Of a DNA stretch of 64,000 nt, positions 59,587-64,000 are shown in pieces. This DNA comes from Paenibacillus contaminans (lineage in GTDB: Bacteria; Bacillota; Bacilli; Paenibacillales; NBRC-103111). The notes below the pieces were generated by a model. It was not told the DNA's origin. It did not search any database and worked only from the letters and a program-made list of their open reading frames with translations. Made by a program: the position numbers and the translations under genes. The DNA lies in the NCBI RefSeq assembly GCF_003285015.1, contig NZ_QMFB01000010.1, forward strand, positions 148,024 to 212,023. Reading direction: 5' to 3'. Every line of letters starts with the position of its first letter. Within the stretch, counting starts at the first letter, position 1.

Positions 59587-61524
59587 ATGAAGGGTTATTT
59601 TCAGCTTTCGATAATGGCAACCGAAAATAAATCCGCATACTATTCCGTGGAAATAGAACCGAAATTCAAACTGTCATGCGAATTTCTTCCGTCCGACAAA
59701 GGAATGGAGGAGCGCTCGTTTCACATACTTCTTAAAGAAAGCTTTCGTTGTTGGGCGGAGCAGGTAACCGGAATGGATCCGGACACGCCGCGGACGCTTC
59801 TGTTTTGCGACGGAAACGGTAGGCTGATCGCACTATTCGAATCCGGATCTTTAATTGAATCCGGTACGTCGTTCGATTTTTTGGAACGAGAGCTTGGGCG
59901 GGAGCCGGCAGCTGCGGAAGCCGTCCTGATGACGAAGGTACGCGCGCCGCTCGTTCCGGTCGAATGCGCCCGCAACGGAATCGTCGCCATGATCGGCCTT
60001 TTGACGTCCGATGAAGAGCTACCGTCAAGTTGGTTCCATGCCATATCGCTTTCTTTTGTCCCGCATTTGAAATGGAACCTTGAGAAACAGCTCGCAGCCG
60101 TGACGGCCATCGAGAAGCAACAGCTCGAAATCGAAACGAAGAAGCGCGACCTGCTTTACCAGGCTGCCGAGAAGCTGCATTCGTTAATCGATGTCGAATC
60201 CATATTAACCGAATTGATCGCTCGTCTGCGTGCGCTTTTTCCCGCCGCGTCGATCGATTTATTGCTGTCCCAAGACAATCACAGCTCGTCAATCCCGGTT
60301 AAGCCGCTTAATTTCATGAGGGTCGAGGAAGATATTTGTACGCGCTCGTTTATGGAAGGCAGAGAAATAGTGGCGCACGGCTCGGTCGGATTTATTAAGG
60401 AAGCTGCGCTTCCGCTTGTAGGAAATCAGGGCGTCTACGGAGTCATTCATTTCTCGGTCATAGCGGGCGAGATTCCGTCATCCGACATCCAGATGCTCTC
60501 GGCGCTCGCGCGAACCGCCGGAACGGCCTTTGAGAACGCCAAGCTGTACGAGCAGTCGAATGTGCTTGTAAGCGAGCTCCGGCTCATTAATGAAATTACG
60601 AAGCGTCTCAACCAAAGCTTGCAGCTTAACGAAATATTCAATTTCGCTTCTACCGAGCTGATCAAAATATTCGATGCGGATTTTTGCTGCATTTTGCAGC
60701 TTGACCGGGAGTGCGGCAAATTGGTCGTGCAAGCGACCAATTTGCCTGCGCTTGTCAATGAGAGCTTTTCTCCGGATTACGGTTTTTCGGGCATCGTCGT
60801 CGAGACGAAGGAAGCGCTTATCATCTCGGATTATTGGTCGAACCCGAAGGTACAGTCGAAGCTGATGGAGAAGAGCAAATCACGTTCCTTGATCGCGTCG
60901 CCGATAATCGTAAACGGCGATGTGGTCGGCGTCGTGCTGGTTACGCATCAGCTTCCGAGCTTCTTCTCATACGAAAACTATAAGCTGCTTCAGGTGTTGT
61001 CGAGCCATATCGGGCTTGCCATTGCGAATGCTTCGCTTCATAACGAAGTGAAGAGGATGGTGATTACCGATAATTTGACAGGTCTTTACGAGCGCCATTA
61101 TTTAGACGAGCAGGTCAACCTTCATCAGAAGAAAGATTTTTGCGGCTCGCTGATCGTCGTGGACATCGACAATTTCAAATCGGTTAACGATACGTTCGGC
61201 CATCAGATCGGGGATAAAATATTGATTCAGGTGAGTGCCATCATTCGGACCTGCATCCGCGATACCGATATAGCCGCTCGTTGGGGCGGGGAAGAGCTTG
61301 CCATTTACTTGCCGCAAGTGTCGCGCGACCAGTCGGTGCGGATTGCCGAAAGGATACGGTCAAGGGTCGTTAACGAAACGGAGCCGGAGGTGACGGTTTC
61401 TTGCGGCTTGTCCGACTGGCATTGGCAGGATGACAAGATAAGCGTGGAATCGCTGTTTTACCGTTCGGATATGGCCTTGTACAAAGCGAAGCACGAAGGC
61501 AAAAATCAAATCAAATTCGGCTGA
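59587..61524 (+). CDS. GAF-GGDEF diguanylate cyclase
   Basis: A 645-residue cytosolic protein (no membrane segment) predicted to make cyclic di-GMP. The first ~180 residues are unassigned. GAF-like domains lie at about 200-320 and 330-480. The GGDEF domain is at ~485-645, with active-site signature RWGGEEL and DNLTGLYERHYLDEQ; GGEEL is a catalytically competent variant. No RxxD inhibitory site upstream is evident. The paired GAF domains suggest ligand-controlled activity. AAGAGGAGA precedes the ATG. Neighbours give no further context. Confidence 0.9.
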   Translation: MKGYFQLSIMATENKSAYYSVEIEPKFKLSCEFLPSDKGMEERSFHILLKESFRCWAEQVTGMDPDTPRTLLFCDGNGRLIALFESGSLIESGTSFDFLERELGREPAAAEAVLMTKVRAPLVPVECARNGIVAMIGLLTSDEELPSSWFHAISLSFVPHLKWNLEKQLAAVTAIEKQQLEIETKKRDLLYQAAEKLHSLIDVESILTELIARLRALFPAASIDLLLSQDNHSSSIPVKPLNFMRVEEDICTRSFMEGREIVAHGSVGFIKEAALPLVGNQGVYGVIHFSVIAGEIPSSDIQMLSALARTAGTAFENAKLYEQSNVLVSELRLINEITKRLNQSLQLNEIFNFASTELIKIFDADFCCILQLDRECGKLVVQATNLPALVNESFSPDYGFSGIVVETKEALIISDYWSNPKVQSKLMEKSKSRSLIASPIIVNGDVVGVVLVTHQLPSFFSYENYKLLQVLSSHIGLAIANASLHNEVKRMVITDNLTGLYERHYLDEQVNLHQKKDFCGSLIVVDIDNFKSVNDTFGHQIGDKILIQVSAIIRTCIRDTDIAARWGGEELAIYLPQVSRDQSVRIAERIRSRVVNETEPEVTVSCGLSDWHWQDDKISVESLFYRSDMALYKAKHEGKNQIKFG

Positions 61525-61617
61525 CGGATAAGATGATACTCCCGGGAAACGCTATAGATGAGCATCGGACTGTGGCCGGCCCATGGTTAATAGGCTCCCG
61601 GAGGGAAGTCATCAGGT

Positions 61618-62418
61618 ATGGCTAAACGACAGCGGCATCTTGTCCGGGATGGCGTACGAATACCGGAAAACCGCGAGAATAACGATCCAGTACATTATAA
61701 AGCAGGAAAGCTCGGCATATCGCTTATCATTATGCTTGGAGCGCTTTTCGCGTGCGCGCAGCCGGAAGCCGGCGATGCGGCGAAGCGGAGGCTGGACCAG
61801 GCTTTTGTTCAGTTGGCGGACTATTCTTCGGTCAAGTATCGGGGGTATTCCGAGTTAAGCATAGCGGGGGTAACGATCGCAAACCGGCTGCCGGGAGACG
61901 CGGGGAGCGAAGGTCGATTAGGCAGCGCGTCGGCAGACGGCATGAGCCCGGGATCGGATGCCGATCCGTTCCTGACGGCCGGTCAGCTAAGCGAAGTAAA
62001 AAAGACCGTTCGATCCGAACGGCTCGATCAAGCAGCCGGTGAACGCATCTACGAAACGGATATCGATGCGGCCGATTGGAAACGTATCGTCGAGAACAAT
62101 TGGCAGGCGCGACTCCGGGAAGCGCTTGAAGAGGCTCGCGCCGTTCCTTCGGGTTCGTTTGCCAAAGCCGACGGCACAAGGCTTGCGGAAGAGCGTTTGA
62201 ACATAACGGAACGCGCCAAGGAACGATTGACGAATGTGCTGCCGTCCATGGCCGCGAAGCCGACTTGCACCGTCTTTACGGACCGCAGATCGAACAAGCT
62301 GCTTAGAATGAGCTTGGTCACCGAACTGACCTATATAGAGGAAGGCCGGACCAAAATAGAAACGGTCACGACGACATACGATTTTTCAAACCCCGGGACG
62401 AACGGTAAATACCGGTAA
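61618..62418 (+). CDS. Anchored protein of unknown function
   Basis: A 266-residue protein with a basic N-terminus and one hydrophobic stretch ending in a Cys (LGISLIIMLGALFACAQPEAG, about residues 32-52; shown in part as a lipoprotein- or anchor-like segment). The rest is hydrophilic with helical segments (RLDQAFVQLADYSSVKYRG, LTNVLPSMAAKP) and a strand-rich end (MSLVTELTYIEEGRTKIE). GGAGGGA lies 12 bases before the ATG at 61618. I recognise no family. Confidence 0.55.
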   Translation: MAKRQRHLVRDGVRIPENRENNDPVHYKAGKLGISLIIMLGALFACAQPEAGDAAKRRLDQAFVQLADYSSVKYRGYSELSIAGVTIANRLPGDAGSEGRLGSASADGMSPGSDADPFLTAGQLSEVKKTVRSERLDQAAGERIYETDIDAADWKRIVENNWQARLREALEEARAVPSGSFAKADGTRLAEERLNITERAKERLTNVLPSMAAKPTCTVFTDRRSNKLLRMSLVTELTYIEEGRTKIETVTTTYDFSNPGTNGKYR

Positions 62419-62539
62419 GCCGCCGCGGCTTCTTCTGTACAAAACATCTCTTGCGCTTTCAAGCGGTTACAAGGTATCATAAGATAAGGTATCAGGTAGG
62501 TATCGATTGCCAAGAACTCATTATTTTGGAGGGGATTTC

Positions 62540-62788
62540 ATGTCCAACACAACGAATGCCGCAATTGTGGAAATTTCTCAAACCGCGGGTAAATTTCAAT
62601 CCTCAATCGTGCTTCAATACGACAATAAGTATATCGATGTAAAAAGCATACTGGGATTGTTCACAACGCTGATGACATCCGGAGATTACAACCTGCACGT
62701 ACACGGACCGGATGCCGAAGAGGCCAAAGCGGCGATGTCCGCAGTGTTCGCCAAGCATAACCTGAGCGTAAATATCGTCAGCGAATAG
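62540..62788 (+). CDS. HPr-like domain protein lacking the phospho-histidine
   Basis: An 82-residue protein that aligns with HPr over the beta-strand/helix core: AGKFQSSIVLQYDNKYIDVKS (near residue 16), ILGLFTTLMTSGDYNLHV and DAEEAKAAMSAVFAKH. True HPr has the motif GLHARPA with His15 near the N-terminus. That motif is absent here, while the Ser46 region (DVKSILGL) is kept. It could act as a Crh-like serine-only regulator or be a relic. GGAGGGG precedes the ATG at 62540. It is followed by a terminator and the htrA gene. Confidence 0.75.
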   Translation: MSNTTNAAIVEISQTAGKFQSSIVLQYDNKYIDVKSILGLFTTLMTSGDYNLHVHGPDAEEAKAAMSAVFAKHNLSVNIVSE

Positions 62789-62796
62789 GTCTAAAC

Positions 62797-62830
62797 GAGA
62801 GTGTTTCCTAAGGGGAGCACTTTTTTTATT
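62797..62830 (+). terminator. Terminator after the HPr-like gene
   Basis: An imperfect stem (AGTGTTTCC against GGGAGCACT) followed by a T run. Confidence 0.7.
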
Positions 62831-62953
62831 TTGGCGCAAACTGTGCGTACGGTTAGTTTTGGGCAACTCGTATTTTTTTGATTGTCGCTTCTAGCAAAAT
62901 GTGGTAGATTAACGAAGAAGTTATCATATGTGGCGAGAGGAAGGAAAAGGCCT

Positions 62954-64000
62954 GTGAGGTTATCATTCAAATCGTTAAAATGGCTCACCGCATTGGCGCT
63001 CATGTTGAGCGTATTCGTCATGCCATTCGGTAACAGCGCTTTCGCGGCTGTTGCAACAGGCGACGACATCGTTCCAAAAGTTGTGGAACAGGCATCTCCA
63101 TCCGTTGTCGCCATTATCGGCCGGCCTGCCGAAGGCGAGCGGAGCAGCAGCTCCAATCGTTTCAATTTAGCGCACGGAACCGGCGTTATCGTTCGCGCGG
63201 ACGGACTTATTATGACGAACGCCCATGTCGTCAAAGATATGGGCAGCATGATCGTCGTAACGTCCACTGGCAAAACATATAATGGGAAAATGACGCATAT
63301 CGACGAGGAAAGCGATTTGGCGCTCGTCAAAATCGATGCAAGCGGACTGCCTGCCGCAACCTTTGCGGCTCCAAGCGATATCCGGGCGGGAGAAACCGTC
63401 GTCGCCATCGGAACGCCGATCTCGTTCGCGCTGCGCAATTCGGTTACCGTGGGGATCGTCAGCGGCATCGAGAGAGCCGTGCAATCCAAATACAAGCTGA
63501 TTCAGACGGATGCCGCGATTAACCCCGGCAACAGCGGAGGAGCACTCGTGAACCTTAAAGGGCAGGTTGTCGGCATCAACTCGATGAAATTCGTCGAATA
63601 CGGCGTCGACAATCTAGGCTTCGCCATCCCTGTAGAAACCGTACAGTACGTGCTCAAGCATTTCCTCGAGTACGGAAAAGTAATGCGCCCGTATCTCGGC
63701 CTGGAGCTGGAAGAAAGCTGGGAAGCGGTTGTGGGGCTGCCTACTGAAGAGTCTCTGAAGGTCGCTTATGTGGATTCGGATTCGCCTGCGGCGAAGGCGG
63801 GGGTCAAGCAGGATGACGTGCTCGTGAAGCTGGGATCCGTACCGCTCAACACGCTGGTCGATTACAACGAAGCGCTTAAAACTTATTTGCCGGGCCAAAG
63901 TGTCCAGCTTACCGTCAAATCGGAGGATAAAGAAAAAACGTTTACGATCGTACTCGGCGAAGACAAATCGGCTCCGGCTTCCCAAAAGTCGAAGGACGAT
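62954..64000 (+). CDS. HtrA/DegP-type serine protease, 3' end cut by window
   Basis: At least 349 residues; the window ends inside the gene. An N-terminal signal peptide or anchor (LTALALMLSVFVMPFGNSAFA, in part) precedes a trypsin-like domain with catalytic His in NAHVV, Asp in SDLALV and Ser in GNSGGAL. A PDZ domain follows (about 255-340, ending KTFTIVLGED). Role: degrading misfolded exported proteins at the membrane. The start is GTG at 62954 with GGAAGG nine bases upstream. In Paenibacillus such genes are often stress-induced, but I see no operator. Confidence 0.9.
   Translation, partial: MRLSFKSLKWLTALALMLSVFVMPFGNSAFAAVATGDDIVPKVVEQASPSVVAIIGRPAEGERSSSSNRFNLAHGTGVIVRADGLIMTNAHVVKDMGSMIVVTSTGKTYNGKMTHIDEESDLALVKIDASGLPAATFAAPSDIRAGETVVAIGTPISFALRNSVTVGIVSGIERAVQSKYKLIQTDAAINPGNSGGALVNLKGQVVGINSMKFVEYGVDNLGFAIPVETVQYVLKHFLEYGKVMRPYLGLELEESWEAVVGLPTEESLKVAYVDSDSPAAKAGVKQDDVLVKLGSVPLNTLVDYNEALKTYLPGQSVQLTVKSEDKEKTFTIVLGEDKSAPASQKSKDD

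Overview
The window reads as chromosome from a spore-forming, low-to-mid GC Gram-positive of the Paenibacillaceae type (Paenibacillus/Cohnella-like). The evidence is direct: strong AGGAGG-type ribosome binding sites, many GTG and TTG starts, CcpA, AcuA/AcuC with AcsA, a YtxJ-type bacillithiol protein, a YktB/DUF1054 protein, two CotF-like spore coat proteins, a T-box before tyrS, a yybP-ykoY riboswitch before a TerC gene and an autogenous-type leader before rpsD. There is no rRNA, tRNA, CRISPR array, prophage or insertion sequence that I can see. Gene density is high and most of the window is ordinary chromosomal housekeeping and carbon catabolism.

Layout. 0-5 kb: a short-chain dehydrogenase with a frameshifting 5-bp repeat, a TetR regulator, an OmpR/HK two-component pair and a secreted repeat protein. 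5-11 kb: DUF1054 protein, then a NarL-type two-component pair transcribed away from a three-gene ABC-2 exporter (YvfRSTU-like module). 12-18.5 kb: a LacI regulator followed by a LarA-like protein, gluconokinase, an SDR and 6-phosphogluconate dehydrogenase, a sugar-acid (gluconate/mannonate-type) operon. 18.5-23 kb: a TerC manganese exporter gene under a Mn riboswitch, divergent from a lipoteichoic acid synthase gene, then shikimate kinase and a rhodanese. 23.3-31 kb: an IclR regulator and a six-gene catabolic operon (D-threonine aldolase/D-serine dehydratase-like, RidA, M20, M81, class III aminotransferase, SDR), with a shared operator-like motif before the regulator and before the operon. This is the most likely undescribed system here.

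31-36 kb: a divergent EPSP synthase, a C39-like protein, a CoA-binding protein, ThiE, then a repeat-rich protein with two CotF-like coat proteins. 36-44 kb: a three-domain sugar PTS permease overlapping ptsI, a DJ-1/PfpI protein, a VanZ protein, a YgiT-type zinc protein, YtxJ, CcpA (with a cre-like site in its own promoter) and MTA/SAH nucleosidase. 44-52 kb: acuA-acuC (no acuB), an AraC regulator with a GH35 beta-galactosidase, then acsA with a cre site. 52-64 kb: a class A penicillin-binding protein with a long C-terminal tail, T-box/tyrS, glycerate kinase, rpsD, a GAF-GGDEF protein, an unknown anchored protein, a small HPr-like protein lacking the phosphorylatable histidine, and the start of an HtrA protease cut by the window end.

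How the genes fit together: CcpA plausibly represses acsA and perhaps itself; AcuA acetylates AcsA and AcuC deacetylates it; TerC probably supplies Mn to LtaS; the gluconate-type operon feeds the pentose phosphate pathway; the PTS pair supplies sugar uptake but its HPr is not next to it. All functional statements come from reading motifs by eye; no database search was run.
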